Source: Tillandsia leiboldiana (lineage: Eukaryota; Streptophyta; Magnoliopsida; Poales; Bromeliaceae). Taken from it: DNA of 64,000 nt. This document shows, piece by piece, positions 32,091 to 43,925 of this stretch; position 1 is the first letter of the stretch; each line of letters opens with the position of its first letter. The DNA lies in assembly GCA_029204045.2 (NCBI GenBank), contig CM055066.1, positions 18,176,484 through 18,240,483 of the forward strand, in the 5' to 3' direction. The position numbers and the translations under genes are program-made. The notes under the pieces were generated by a model, which was given only the letters and a program-made list of their open reading frames with translations, had not been told where the DNA came from and ran no database searches.

Positions 32091-35000
32091 TGTGAGAACC
32101 TGGATCCCCACGACTAGATTACTGGTTGACCAGTAGCTTCTGGAGGCCTATGGGGCGTGTCAGTGATATTTGGGCACCAATTGGACACAAGTGATGGGCT
32201 CAGTGTGTTAAGTGGATCACGTGGGTGATCGGTGGACCCCGTCGAATGCTTAGAAGTGATTTTGCGCGCAATGAATATTAAATTTGGGCTCAGCGCGAAG
32301 TTTGGACAAAAGAACATCTTCCCGGATGCCTTCGACAATTTTTAGAGTTGGAATTTGGCAAATCGGACTTCGGATTTGGATTCAGCGCGCGAAAACGATG
32401 AAAATGGACTATTCACTTGTATTTTTCGGAGCCCGGATGACGCGCGCAATTTTCGAGGCATCTTGGTACTGTTCCGGCGCCGGCGGGCAGCGGCGGCGGC
32501 GGCGGGCAGCGGCAGCAGCGGCGGAGCGCGGCGCGGGCAGGCGCGGGCAGGTGCGCGGTCCACCGGGGGGAGCGTGCACCGGTCGCGGGCCACGTGGCGG
32601 ATACCGGTTGGGACGGCGCGGGGGCGCGGTCCGCGGGAAAAGGCGCGGTGCACGGTGGACCGGCGGGTGACACGTGGCGACTTATGATTTGACGGTGCTG
32701 TGGACCGGGTCCATGGTGTGTGTGAGGGTGGCCTCGGGGCGCGTGCCTGGCAGGGGGGCGCAGGCGGCGCTGACAGCGCGCACGTGGGCGTGGCAGCGAC
32801 GCGTTGACTGGGTGCGTGCCACGTGTCGGCTGTGCAGTGAGCCACGTGTCGTGCGGTGGACGGTCCGGAGTGCTGTCGCCTGTTTGGCGGGCGACGTGGA
32901 GGCCCAGGGGAGTTTCGGGCTGCTACAGTGCGCGCCAGGGGAGGATTCGGGCTGCTACAGTGCGCGCCCGAAAGTCCCAAGCGCCCGGAAATTGGGACAT
33001 ATCCGGTATTAATTGATTTGTTTCTGGAGCCTTAAAAAGGGGATCCGAGCCTTCTTCCTTCCCCCTTTTCCGCCATTTCTGTGTCTCCTCTTGCCATGGC
33101 ACCTTCAGCAAAGATGATCCCCGAGTTTTGCTGCATCCATCTGCAAAGTTCTGAGATTTTTGGTGGCACGCTTATCGAGGTTTCCATTTTTACGGCGCGG
33201 CGCGACGCTCGTCCATTTGGGTTCCCCTTCGTCGCGTTTCGGTGCGCGAGCTCCCCCGGCCTACTCCGACCACCTTTTCGAGTGATTTCTTCGACGTTGG
33301 ATCCGCGACGGACAGATCTACGATCTTGGTATTTTCAGCTTTCCCCCATTTCGCGCTTTTCGAGGAGTTCTTCCATGTTTACTGTGACACGGTTTTCTGA
33401 TGGATTTTCTGGACAGCGACACCTTGCCAGATTTTTATCTCCGCAACCGGGCATCGGATGGTGACATTCTTGTACAATTTTTTCATCTACTCGACGCGAG
33501 GATTGTCACAGTATTTTTCTTGGATTTTTCTGAGTTTTGCCCGAAGGTATATTTCTCGCCCTTTATCTGTGCATGGAAATACAGATGTGTGGTTGTATGT
33601 TTGTGGGCGCCCTGTGTTGTGGAATTTGTAACTCGGCCTACGGGGCTCGGAATTTGACGTGCAGGTACTCGTTTCGAAGGTATCGACGCGAGGAACACGA
33701 TAGTAATTTTGTTGGATTTTTCTGGGCACTTTCTGCAGGTGAGAACTGCACGTCTTCGGGGTTGTTTTCTGATGTTGTATATGAGGATTATTTTGGAATA
33801 AAAGTGTAATGTTGGACCTTATTGTTGTACCCAGGGGTGTTTGCAAGTGTTGCTGGACCTGTTGGAAATGGAGAATATTGGACTTAGTGGATTCCGGGCG
33901 TTTTCAGTTGTTTGGAGCCACGGCTTGCGCGACATATTCCGAGGGTGCAATTTTGGCAGATTTTGGACTGTGAGCGTCTACACTCTTCACCGACTTCAGG
34001 TTTGCCTTGGTTTAAGCGCTTCAGGTGGGTAAGCTTAATATCAGTAACTGTATAAGGCAATGATTATGTTATGGCGAATATAAGTGCACTTGTGGGGATG
34101 TCACCCCTCTATGACTGATGCATGCATGTTTAGGGTACATGGTTTATGTTTGTAAGGTAGGTAAGCTTGATAATGATATTTGTATAAATGATTGCAAGAA
34201 TAGTATTTATGAGGTATACTGAGGACTTGCATGACTTGGACATCTATGTGATGATTAGTGTAAGCTTACCTAGGATAATGTTACCCTATGAGATTATGTA
34301 ACATGCCATATTAGCACATAGCCTTTCATGTGGTTGGTATATGCTTTGGGACAGGATTTCGTAGCTATGTGCGGATTTGTACTCTGAGGAGTTATTATGA
34401 TCGAGGATTATGGTCAGGTGTAGGCATGTGGATTACTTTGTTGTATCTTTCTTGAGGACAAATGCATGCTTGTATGGACATATAGTTAGGCCCCCTTTTT
34501 ATTGCTACACTACTTGTTGGAACTTGACTTAGGAGAAACCATGCTTTTCCTTTCTCCTTCTTGTTAGTCAGGTGGTCAGTGTTGCTCGGGTTCGAGCAGG
34601 GGTCTGGATAGTGTAGTCGGGACTTCGTGTCTGGGACAGGTTGGATTAGTCGTGGGGCTTTGCGGCAACCGCGGATATTGGGCGGTTGACCGGATGTTTC
34701 TCTATGCACCTGATTGGGTATCAGTTTTCTTTAGTGGATGGAGTTTCCCACTTATCGTTCAGTTGCATCCGATTGAGGTCGGGTCTTTCCTTGGTGGTTG
34801 AGTTTTCTTACTTTGATCAAATTGATGATCAAAGTCCTGCTATATAGAGATACTTGTGATACTGATGACAGAGATAATTTACTCGTGTGGGTCGCTCCCC
34901 TCGAGTGCCGCTCCGGAGTAGGCTTTAGACCGTGTTGGGTTTCGGTCAGACCGTGTTGGGTTCCGGTCATTTGGACAGTGGAGATACTGAGTTCGGGAGA

Positions 35001-35656
35001 TTGGTGACAGAGCAGGCAGTACCGCGTTTTATACCGGTTCATTCGATTGGGTTTATTTCGGTCAAATACTTTTATTGTTACACTCGTGTCTGGGGGCCGA
35101 GTGCAGACTGGTAGTTGAGTTTAGATCAGTGCTAGTATTATTGAGAGCCGTTTGGTTGACGGTGGTCCCGTGTCGTTGAGAGTACTTTGACCGCTGTGTG
35201 AGAGGTTGAGCATCTTGATTCTATCCGTTCTGAGAGAGAGCGTGGATTTTGACCATAGCCTGCATGAGCCACTACTCGATAGCGAGTTAGTCCGTTTGGA
35301 CGCCCTACGTAATTCCTGCCCGTCAGCGGGAGGTGGTTGTAGGTGGGCGCAGATTTGACTGGACCAGATGTGGCAGTCAGCTTGATTGGGTCGATTGTGC
35401 ACTTCATGTGCTAGTGGTTGCATACCACTGTTTGGTCCTCCCCTTTTAGCCTTTAGATAGGGGCTTGGTAGATGTTGAGAGTCTCCAGCTTACTCATTTC
35501 AGTCTTTTGACTTGGGTTAGTTTATGTCTCCTGAGGACTTGGTGGGCAGACCGTCAGGTCTGGCGGTGGTACCCACTGAGAACTCCCTTTTTGGTGTAGT
35601 TCTCACACCCTTTGGGGGTCTTCCCCCCTTTTTCCTTCCTCTCCTTTGTTTTGCAG

Positions 35657-35697
35657 AGTCTTAGCGGGTGATGCTGATTCTGCGGTTGTTGATCGAG
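35657..35697 (+). other. Putative leader mini-exon of G
   Basis: A 41-base segment is bounded by tttgttttgcag and by gatcgag|GCGAGG. The donor would be of the rarer GC type; in D and L the corresponding donor is GTAAG. It is inferred from the shared layout. Confidence 0.35.
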
Positions 35698-36040
35698 GCG
35701 AGGGAGTCGCGAGCCTACCCGTCGTTGGAGAGTAGCAGTATCCCCTACAGAAGAGATCTTCAGTAGTTTAGTTGTTTTGTTTTCCTCATTTGAGAGACTG
35801 TTGTAGTGAGGATATTTTATGTATTGAGAGACTGTACACTGTTGTATTTATTGGAGTTACCTCCCGGATCGGTTCAGAGCTTGTATTTGAGGATATTGTT
35901 TTATTATTATTTTGGGAGGCGGACAGTGTTGTTTTATTTCCAGTTGTACAGTGATTGATTTTGGTTATACAGCAGATTTTTTATTTATAGCTCTGATATC
36001 TGTTTAGCTATAGTACTTTTCTTGCAGGTTGGACGCTTCG

Positions 36041-36061
36041 CCTATGCGGATTTGGCATAGG
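36041..36061 (+). promoter_or_regulatory. U5 hairpin 1 of G
   Basis: CCTATGC (36041-36047) pairs with GCATAGG (36055-36061). The same pair is found in the 3' LTR (51923-51929/51937-51943), S (37556-37562/37570-37576) and F. Confidence 0.6.
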
Positions 36062-36121
36062 TGGCGGATCTGTTGGCGGGCGCGGGTCGCAGTTTCGACC
36101 CCGGGGCGTGACAGATTAGAG

Positions 36122-36138
36122 TGGTATCAGAGCCTAGG
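36122..36138 (+). other. Primer-binding site of G
   Basis: TGGTATCAGAGCCTAGG follows the LTR after 8 bases (gattagag) and is identical to the D site. Confidence 0.93.
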
Positions 36139-37504
36139 TTGTAGGTCATGGTGGACTTAGAAACCCTAGGCTTATGGTTTGACCCTTGGTTGACTTCGTG
36201 AGAACCGTGATTTATAGCGAGAGTCCTGATTGAGTTTTATACCTCTCCCAAGGGACGGGAGGAGTGATTGGCATGTTTATTCTCCTAAGTGATTATGTTG
36301 GCTGCAGACAACATAATGCTGTGGAACGGGTGACATGCTTTAGACTTTCGCTGGATTGGGTCGAGCGTTGTTGTGTGCTGTTTTGTTGTTTCGTCGTGGC
36401 GAGTGGTGTCTCCCCGACGCTGGGTTTTGACCAGTGTGTATCCTGTCATAGTAGTTGAGCTTGAGCGGTTGGTTTTGGGCCGGATACCCGGATTGAGGTC
36501 AGAGCGCTCCGGACCCAGATGACAGGATTGTTAGAGGCTTATCAGCGGCTGAGTGAGCGAGCAGCTGGTTTTAGTGACACAGTTGTCGGAGCAACGGGCA
36601 GCTCGACAGTGCTTCCTTCCGAGACCACCCGGTTGCAGTATCCTCAGTGGCGGGGATTTCTGTGGCACCGATGGAGTGAGTAGCCCCCTCTGTGCCAATC
36701 GTTAGTGGCAAGGCACCGAGGTAGGGTGGATAGTTGACAGCTGGTGAGCTGAGGGGACGCGATCGATCTATTAAGCCAGATTTGGCAGATGAACCACCCC
36801 GACTCGTAAGATTGAGTTGGAGCATTTGGAGGCAGAGTCGTGGTGTGTGGTGATGGAGTGATCAATTGAGAGCCTCCCTGTACTAGAGAGTTTTGGCAGT
36901 TGTTGAATTGCGCGCTCCAGGTTCGAGGGACGAGGCGCATAGGATATGTGGCTGGGGGTGGATTGCGCCAGGATACCTTTCTGTTTATTCAGTCCCTCCG
37001 TTATAGGTTTTGACGCCTCGTTGGAGTAGGCATTGTATATGGAGTGTGGCGCTGCAGTTCCTTTGGATAGGGATCTGCCGCCAGGGGCGAGTTCTGGATT
37101 TTGGCGCTTGGCGCCGGGTGATGGAGGACAGATCAGCCGGCAGAGGCATTTCTGGTTTCTTTCTCCGGGATAACGAGTTTCTGAGATGCCGGAGATCGGG
37201 TGGACCCCGAAGGCAGCATCAGTATTTGTATCAGAGTGGCGCAGTGGTAGCGTGGATTTGTTATCTGCGGAGGACCTTATTCGTCGCCTCATGGTGATCA
37301 GAGACAGAGGTCGTGCTCCCTTGTGGATAGTCCTGATTTTCAGGCAGATTGAGCGACAACCACTTGCATCGAGGGGATGAATCTGTGCCGCCCGATTGGA
37401 GGGCGCCACGGTGGTGGATCTAGTTGTCGCCGGTGTGATTTCATCACAGTAGTCGGAGTTAGAGCATGTTCCACTCTTGCATGGGCTCGAGGTAGATTTG
37501 TTAC
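36139..37504 (+). pseudogene. Decayed gag of element G
   Basis: The segment lies where gag is in D, and short matches remain around 36390-36420 and 36870-37010. Stops are present in all frames, and no ATG with a long frame is left. The same decayed sequence is found in A (25-540) and B (7880-6988), so the loss of coding predates the insertion of these copies. It is cut at 37504 by solo LTR S. Confidence 0.8.
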
Positions 37505-39499
37505 TGTCACGCCCCGGGGTCGAAACTGCGACCCGGCTCGCCAACAGATCCGCCACCTATGCCAAACCCGCATAGGCGAAGCGTCCTACCTGCAAGAAAA
37601 GTACTACAGCTAAACAGATATCAGAGCTATAAATAAAAATCTGCTGTATAACTAAATCAATCACTGTACAACTGGAAATAAAACCACAATGTCCGTCTCC
37701 CAACAATGATAATCATACAGTATCCTCATATACAAACTCAGAACTCAACCGGGAGGTATCTCCAATAAATACATCAGTGTACAGGCTCTCAATACATAAC
37801 AATCCTCACTACAACAGTCTCTCAAAGGAGGAAAATAAAAATAACTAATCTACTGACGCTCTCCTCTGAAGGGGTACCGCTACACTCCAACGACGGGTAG
37901 GGAACTAGCTCGCGACTCCCTCGCCTCGGTCAGAAGGATCAGCAACAGGAACAACAGGAACTGGAGTAGAAGTTCCTGTGGGAAAAGACACCACGACGGG
38001 TGTGAGAACTACGTCCCAAGTAGTTCTCAGTGGGTGCCGCCAACAAGCCCGACGGTCTGCCCACTAAGTCCACTAGAGGCATAAAGTAACAAAAGCAGTG
38101 CTGTAAGGAAAGCTGGGAAAAGTCAACTCTACAGCTACTATGCCTCTATCTAGATGCTCAAAAAGTGGAACAGAAGAACATGATGCCACAACTAACACTC
38201 ATCTCTGATCACCCAATCTGAACTGACTGCCTCCTCGGGTCCAGTCAAGCCTGCGCCAACCTACTGCCGTTACGTCCCGGAGGAGCGGACTTACGTAGGA
38301 CGTCCATGACTGCCAACACAAGCACAGCCAGAGGGACAAATGCGATGACAAGTCGCAAAAGAAAAGCTCAAACTCTCGCCGGTGCAACAGCCCGGTCTCG
38401 CCTACTCCGGAGTGGCACTCGAGGGGAGCGACCCGCTCGAGTCAATAAGTAACCCATATCAAGTATCTCTGTAAAGTATCTCTGTCAAGCCAAATGTGGC
38501 TCATGCAGGCTATGATCCACGATCAAACAGATCGGTAACTCCAAGCTCAAAACACAACTCAGTCGGAAAAAGAACCTCGACTCAAACAGCTAAGTCAGAG
38601 AACCCTCAACGACTCAATCTGATAATGCACGACTATGGCTGAGTCGGGAAACCTCCACGACTCGATCTGCCAGAACCCCAAGATCCTCAAGGCTAAGTGG
38701 GAGAGCCACCTCCACCACTAAATCAGAAAAACAACCTCTAGATCACACTCTACCAACTCATAGCACAAAGTCGCATCCACTGCGAGAAACTGTCTCAACA
38801 GGCCAAACAGGCCAAACGTCGCATCTACTGGGAACAACTGCCTCAACAGGCCAACATCCCATCCATTGCGAACAGCTGACTCAACAGGCCAAACAGGCCG
38901 AACATCTCAACCACTGACTCAATGAAGGGTCCGGGAACACCGAAAGACTAGAACCTACAACCCAAATCAAACAAGAACAGGCTCTAGGCATAGCCTCTCG
39001 TTGTTCTCGTCCCAAGAAGAAGGCAGACCTTAGAACCCAGACCACTCGAATCATCTCGGGTGGTTAATTTATAAGAAAAAGGTGACATTTCTTACTGAAG
39101 CCATCTGATCTGTAAGAAATCCATATTTAATGATTTTTAGTTCTTTTTAGGAAAACAGTTGAAACCAAGTTTTATATCCAAGCCTCGAAGGGCTAATGCC
39201 TTCGTCCAATCAAACAAGAACAGACTCCGGCGACCCTCCGATGCTTGGAAGAAACCATTTGGTTGACTAAAATCATATGTGTGTCCAAAAAGGTTCTGGG
39301 TTTAAGGTCCTGCTAACACTGATATACCGCTGCCACTAACACAGCGGCGACATCTCGGGACCGCTATCTACCCAAACAGCTCCCGCTACAGATGAACAAC
39401 CAACTACATCTACCAGACTCCACTCTGCTCCCAAGCACGAGTGTAACATGCATCCCGCACTAAAAGATAACTCCTGACCACTCGGCCCACTACCCGGGC

Positions 39500-40075
39500 T
39501 GTGACGCCCCAATTCCCAGGGGGTCACCCATCCTAGAACTACTCTAGCTCTAGCACGCTTAACTCTCATGTTCCTCTTGGATCTTGCTACCATCCAAAAT
39601 GCTATAGCCGGGTTAGAGATTTAGTCCTATTATATCATTTATATAGAGGACTAATCCAAATTCCGGGGGTGTCACATTCTTCCCCCCTTTAAGCCCTGAC
39701 GTCCACGTCAGGCTCAAGCACACTCACAAGCACCAGGTGATGTGAGACTCGTCTCGCTAGCCTTAGCCGACCTTGTGAGGAGCTGCACTCCACTCACAAC
39801 GGTCATTAGCCGGGGAGCCTCGCTCAACCCGCTATATAACCCTGGCTCAGCCGAGACTCATCTCACATTTCCGGCTGGTGAATGGCTCTGATACCAACTG
39901 TGACGCCCCACTTCCCAGGGGGTCACCCATCCTAGAACTACTCTAGCTCTAGCACGCTTAACTCTCATGTTCCTCTTGGATCTTGCTACCATCCAAAATG
40001 CTATAGCCGGGTTAGAGATTTAGTCCTATTATATCATTTATATAGAGGACTAATCCAAATTCCGGGGGTGTCACA
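39500..40075 (-). mobile_element. Cassandra TRIM, reverse copy
   Basis: Two 177-bp LTRs (39500-39676 and 39899-40075) flank a 222-base internal region without coding potential. On the minus strand each LTR reads TGTGACACCCCC...GGGCGTCACA. A PBS (TGGTATCAGAGCC, 39896-39884) follows the first LTR, and a PPT (aaagggggaagaa) precedes the second. The LTRs contain a 5S-rRNA-like stretch, the hallmark of Cassandra. No target duplication is visible: the left neighbour is the TSD of L and the right neighbour is ttctg. Cassandra is non-autonomous and relies on other elements for its enzymes. Confidence 0.9.
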
Positions 40076-40141
40076 TTCTGATGTAGGACCCCTGAACCCC
40101 ATGCAGCTTTTTCCCGTGAATCCACTGTGCAAAACACCTGT

Positions 40142-40711
40142 TGTGACACCCCCGGAATTTGGATTAGTCCTCTATATAAATGATATAATAGGACTAAATC
40201 TCTAACCCGGCTATAGCATTTTGGATGGTAGCTAGATCCAAGAGGAACATGAGAGTTAAGCGTGCTAGAGCTAGAGTAGTTCTAGGATGGGTGACCCCCT
40301 GGGAAGTGGGGCGTCACAGTTGGTATCAGAGCCATTCACCAGCCGGAAATGTGAGATGAGTCTCGGCTGAGCCAGGGTTATATAGCGGGTAGAGCGAGGC
40401 TCCCCGGCTAATGACCGTTGTGAGTAGAGTGCAGCTCCTCACAAGGTCGGCTAAGGCTAGCGAGACGAGTCTCACATCGCCTGGTGCTTGTGAGTGTGCT
40501 TGAGCCTGACGTGGACGTCAGGGCTTAAAAGGGGGAAGAATGTGACACCCCCGGAATTTGGATTAGTCCTCTATATAAATGATATAATAGGACTAAATCT
40601 CTAACCCGGCTATAGCATTTTGGATGGTAGCTAGATCCAAGAGGAACATGAGAGTTAAGCGTACTAGAGTAGTTCTAGGATGGGTGACCCCCTGGGAAGT
40701 GGGGCGTCACA
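40142..40711 (+). mobile_element. Cassandra TRIM, forward copy
   Basis: LTRs at 40142-40318 (177 bp) and 40541-40711 (171 bp, a 6-base deletion in the 5S-like part) flank an internal region with PBS at 40321-40333 and PPT at about 40528-40540. The TSD is CCTGT (40137-40141 and 40712-40716). It is complete and lies 66 bases from the reverse copy, giving a nearly perfect inverted repeat. The TATA-like ctatataaatg lies about 30 bases into each LTR. Confidence 0.95.
40225..40307 (+). other. 5S-rRNA-like segment in Cassandra LTR
   Basis: The stretch contains gttaagcgtgct followed by tagttctaggatgggtgacc and ctgggaagt. These correspond to the internal control region (A box and C box) of plant 5S rRNA genes. 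The 5' part of 5S is barely recognisable. It recurs in the other three Cassandra LTRs (for example 40620-40702 and, in reverse, about 39511-39590 and 39910-39990). It is not a 5S rRNA gene, but may keep RNA polymerase III promoter function, as known for the family. Confidence 0.85.
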
Positions 40712-41444
40712 CCTGTTGATGGTGTGTTTAGTCCATAGTGCATCAAAGGGATGCCACAAATGGACCCGGTGAGCTTTTGATAGCTGGGTTGGCCTCCGGC
40801 GGCTTTTTCCGAATTTTAGGAAAGGTTTTAGGCCGAACAGAGGTTGGATTTGGATTCAGCGCGGAAAAACGCTTGAAAACGGCTATTTACTTGTTAAATT
40901 CCGAGTCCGGATGCCCAAAAAGGACTCCCGGAAGTTTTGCTGGATTTCTGGTGCATGGGGGAGCCGTGGACCGGCGGGAGTGCCACGTGGCGCCCTCTGA
41001 TTGGTCGGCGCACGCGGCTGGGTCCACGGAAAGGCGGGGGTGTGACCGGGGTGCACGGTTGGAGGCGTGGACCGGTGGGTGTCCACGTGGTAGTGCCGGA
41101 TTGGGCGGCCCACGCGCGCTCGGTCCACGGGAGCGCGCGGGGGGAGCGTGGACCGGGGGCTTGCCACGTGGCGGCACCGGATTGGCGGGTCCACAGGCGC
41201 GCGGTCCACGCACGCGCGGGGGCAGGTGCGGGGGCGGTTGGCCGTACGGGCGGGCAGGTGGGGCAGGTGGGCAGCGCCACGTGGCGCCCGCTGGTTCGCG
41301 GGCGCCACCCACCGCGTTGACCGCGGGTGGGGACGCGTGGCGGCTGCGGGCGCGGCTTGCACGGCTGCCGCCTGTTCGGCGACACGTGGCGGGCCCCGAG
41401 GCGGGTCGGACGAAGCAGCGGATCCTGTCCGACGGTGCGAGGTG

Positions 41445-41550
41445 GGCTGGGCCGCACTGTGCGCGCCCGAAACCGGCGGGCCGGGCCGCACTGTGCGCGC
41501 CCGAAACCGCGCGGGCCGGGCCGGGCCGCACTGTGCGCGCCCGAAACTTG
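41445..41550. repeat. Three-copy GC repeat upstream of the L promoter
   Basis: The core gggccgcactgtgcgcgcccgaaac appears three times with small linkers, ending 40 bases before the TATA box. It corresponds to the four-copy array in D. Confidence 0.8.
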
Positions 41551-43577
41551 GGACAAAATGGGAATTTTCCCATTTGTTCCTCCAGCACTATAAATACCTG
41601 CCCGAGCCTTCTTCTTTGCTTTCTTTCTCTCAACCCTTTCACTTTCTGCCCAAGCCCCCTCAAGCAAAGTTGTTCACCTCTTCACCCTTGATCTTCCTGC
41701 CAAGTTTCAAGATTTTAGGAGGCTCGAATCCCGAGGTTCCCCATTTTACGGCGCGGCGCGACATTGCATTCCTGGGTTCTTCTTCGGCGCAGTGACAGTG
41801 TTTTGGCTCCCCTGAGCTACCCCGAGATCATTTTGCTGTGATTCTTGCGCCGGCAGACTCCTAAGAGGTAGGACTTCATCTTTCGTTTTGGTCGCGCTTT
41901 CCCGTTTCGAGGTGTTGGCACGGATCCCGAGGCAAACAGTGACCCCTTTTTCTGTATGGATTTCCTTGACAGCAGCGGGGTATTTTGGCCGTATCTTCGC
42001 GCACGAGCATCAGACGGAAACGAGCTTTTACAACTTTTTCATCTACAGATCGCAAGGAACGCGCTCGTATTTTTTTTGGATTTTCCAGAGGATTATTTCG
42101 AGGTGAAAATCACTGTTTTCTCAGTGAACAGTGCACAGTTTTCAGCACAGATTTTTGTATGTGTGTGCCTCTTGCCGAATTTATATCTTGACTTACCGAA
42201 CTCAGATTTGGGCGTGCAAGGTACCGTTGCGAAGCTATCGACGCGAGGATCGCTGTGATATTTTTCTTGGAATTTCCTGGGCACTTTCTGCAGGTGATAA
42301 TTTAACAGTTTTGAATCCGAGGTTGTATGTGGTTATAAGAGCAATAATTGGGAGCCTAAGTGTAATTAGTGAGCTTTGTATTGTACCAGGAATATTTCGG
42401 GTGTGCTAAAATTGTGGGAGCAAGGATTTGGAGTTTTGGTATTTTCTTGCTATACGGATCCGGACAGTTAGCACTTCAGGTGGGTGGTTGTTGTACTCCT
42501 CTCTTTTGGTGTGCCCACTAGGAATATCAGAGTAACCTAATGTTAGGATGGCCTAGCTTATTGTTGATGACATTGCATGCAATAAGAGAGTAAATAGTTG
42601 ACAATTGATCCATGACGTTGACATTTTTGGCATGAGCTCGGTATCATGATTACTCTGTTTATTTAATATTTATCCTGGACAGCATGTTTAGTGATAGGTT
42701 AGCAAATTATGACTTTGCTATAGGGAGCCTTACCTTGAGACAGTATGTTTGACACTTAATGCTTCATTATATTTATTCATGTAAAGTAGACTAAAATATT
42801 GGAACAATTGCATGCTTAAACTGGTCACATAGCTGAGTCACTATTTACTGATGCACTATCATTTGGGAATTGACTTAGGAGAAACCATGCTTTCAGTTTC
42901 TTTCTCCTGTTATTTAGACTTGGGGGTTAGCGTGCTCGGGTTCGAGCGGGAGCTGGGATAGTGTTGTCTGGTTGCTGGGGATTTGGGACAGGCTGGGCTT
43001 TATGACAGGGTGTTGCGGCAACCACGGATTTTGGGTGGTTGACCGGGTTATACTATTGCATCAGATTGGGTGAGGGGGATCGGGCTATCTTTTGTGGAGG
43101 GTTTTTCCCACTTGATCTGAGTCACGATCCAGTCCTGCTACATCAGGTTACTTGTGGTTACTTACTTTACTCGTGTGGGTCGCTCCCCTCGAGTGCCACT
43201 CCGGAGTGTGCGTCAGACAGACTTTGAGTCCTTGAGACTCCTTTGCTTCGGTGTTATGCATAGGCTGGCATACCCGTTGCGGCAGGCAGAGCAGGCAGTA
43301 CCAGTGTCTACCGGTGGTCGGATTGGGTTCTTTAGGCAGGCTTCTAGCTACTGATGCATACACTCCATTCTTATGAGCATGACATGTAGAGGCTTTTTAG
43401 GGGATTGCACTTATCAGATGTCATACCTAGCTTTTCCCCTTTTTCTTCTCTTTTGCCTCTGGTTGACCTGGTGGGCATGTCCGAGTTGAGGCTTTACCCA
43501 CTAGGGGAGGCTACTGTTTTATAGTAGTACTTACCCCCATTGTCTTTCCTTTGTTCTTTTTCCCCCTTATTTTGCAG

Positions 43578-43619
43578 AGTCCTCTGCGGGAGTTGCTGGG
43601 CCGTCAGCAGCGGATCGAG
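43578..43619 (+). other. Putative leader mini-exon of L
   Basis: A 42-base segment lies between ccttattttgcag and ggatcgag|GTAAGAGG, a perfect plant donor. The next acceptor, ctgagcag, ends at 43885. It corresponds to the D mini-exon. Confidence 0.45.
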
Positions 43620-43899
43620 GTAAGAGGATTGCGGATTAGTTAGCGAGCCACCCGAGGGATGTTAGCTGGAGTTTTTGGTGTACCTGGTTTTCTCAGACAG
43701 TATTTTTATGTTTCCTTTTGGGTCTAGCTTTTGCCAGCTAGTTGTATATTTGTGGTGAGCTGGGAGAGATGTTGTATTTATTTTACAGTTGTACTTCTTA
43801 CTTCCAGTTTCTGTCTGAGATACAGTAGTTTTAGTTCAGCTCTGACTTTTATGCTCTTTTATTATTATCTCTTATATCTGAGCAGGTTACTGACGCTTC

Positions 43900-43925
43900 G
43901 TGTACACGGGAAATACCGTGTGCAC
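43900..43925 (+). promoter_or_regulatory. U5 hairpin 1 of L
   Basis: GTGTACACGG (43900-43909) pairs with CCGTGTGCAC (43916-43925), ten pairs with one U-G. The stem differs completely from that of G but pairs at the same place. Confidence 0.6.

Larger units (their letters stand above)
32091..36113 (+). mobile_element. 5' LTR of complete gypsy element G
   Basis: This 4023-bp LTR starts TGTGAGAACC and ends GGGGCGTGACA. It is near-identical to the 3' LTR (47966-51995; mostly isolated transitions and a 7-base length difference near 35712). The U3 has CACGTG-type boxes near 32590, 32670, 32780, 32820 and 32845, and a promoter region at 33030 (ttaaaaagggg). Putative leader: intron 33739-33834 (96 nt), exon 33835-34024, intron 34025-35656, mini-exon 35657-35697, intron 35698-36027. 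The conserved CTCGAG block is at 34881-34920 and the terminal hairpins at 36041-36061 and about 36085-36103. A 212-codon open frame antisense in the GC-rich part recurs in both LTRs but shows no protein features. Confidence 0.95.

Noticed and set aside
37377..37613. Frame across the gag remnant of G and the start of solo LTR S
   Set aside because: It spans an insertion junction at 37504/37505 and so cannot be an ancestral gene.
40225..40307. 5S rRNA gene
   Set aside because: Only the internal control region and 3' half are recognisable, and it occurs inside all four short LTRs. This is the known Cassandra arrangement, not a functional 5S gene.
40887..41667. Several overlapping open frames of 200-320 codons on both strands in GC-rich DNA
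   Set aside because: They lie in the GC-rich U3 of LTR L (and likewise 12138-12946, 26289-26861, 32342-32980, 45215-46081, 48217-48855). Stops are rare in such composition, the products are low-complexity R/A/P-rich, and frames are not kept between LTR subfamilies.
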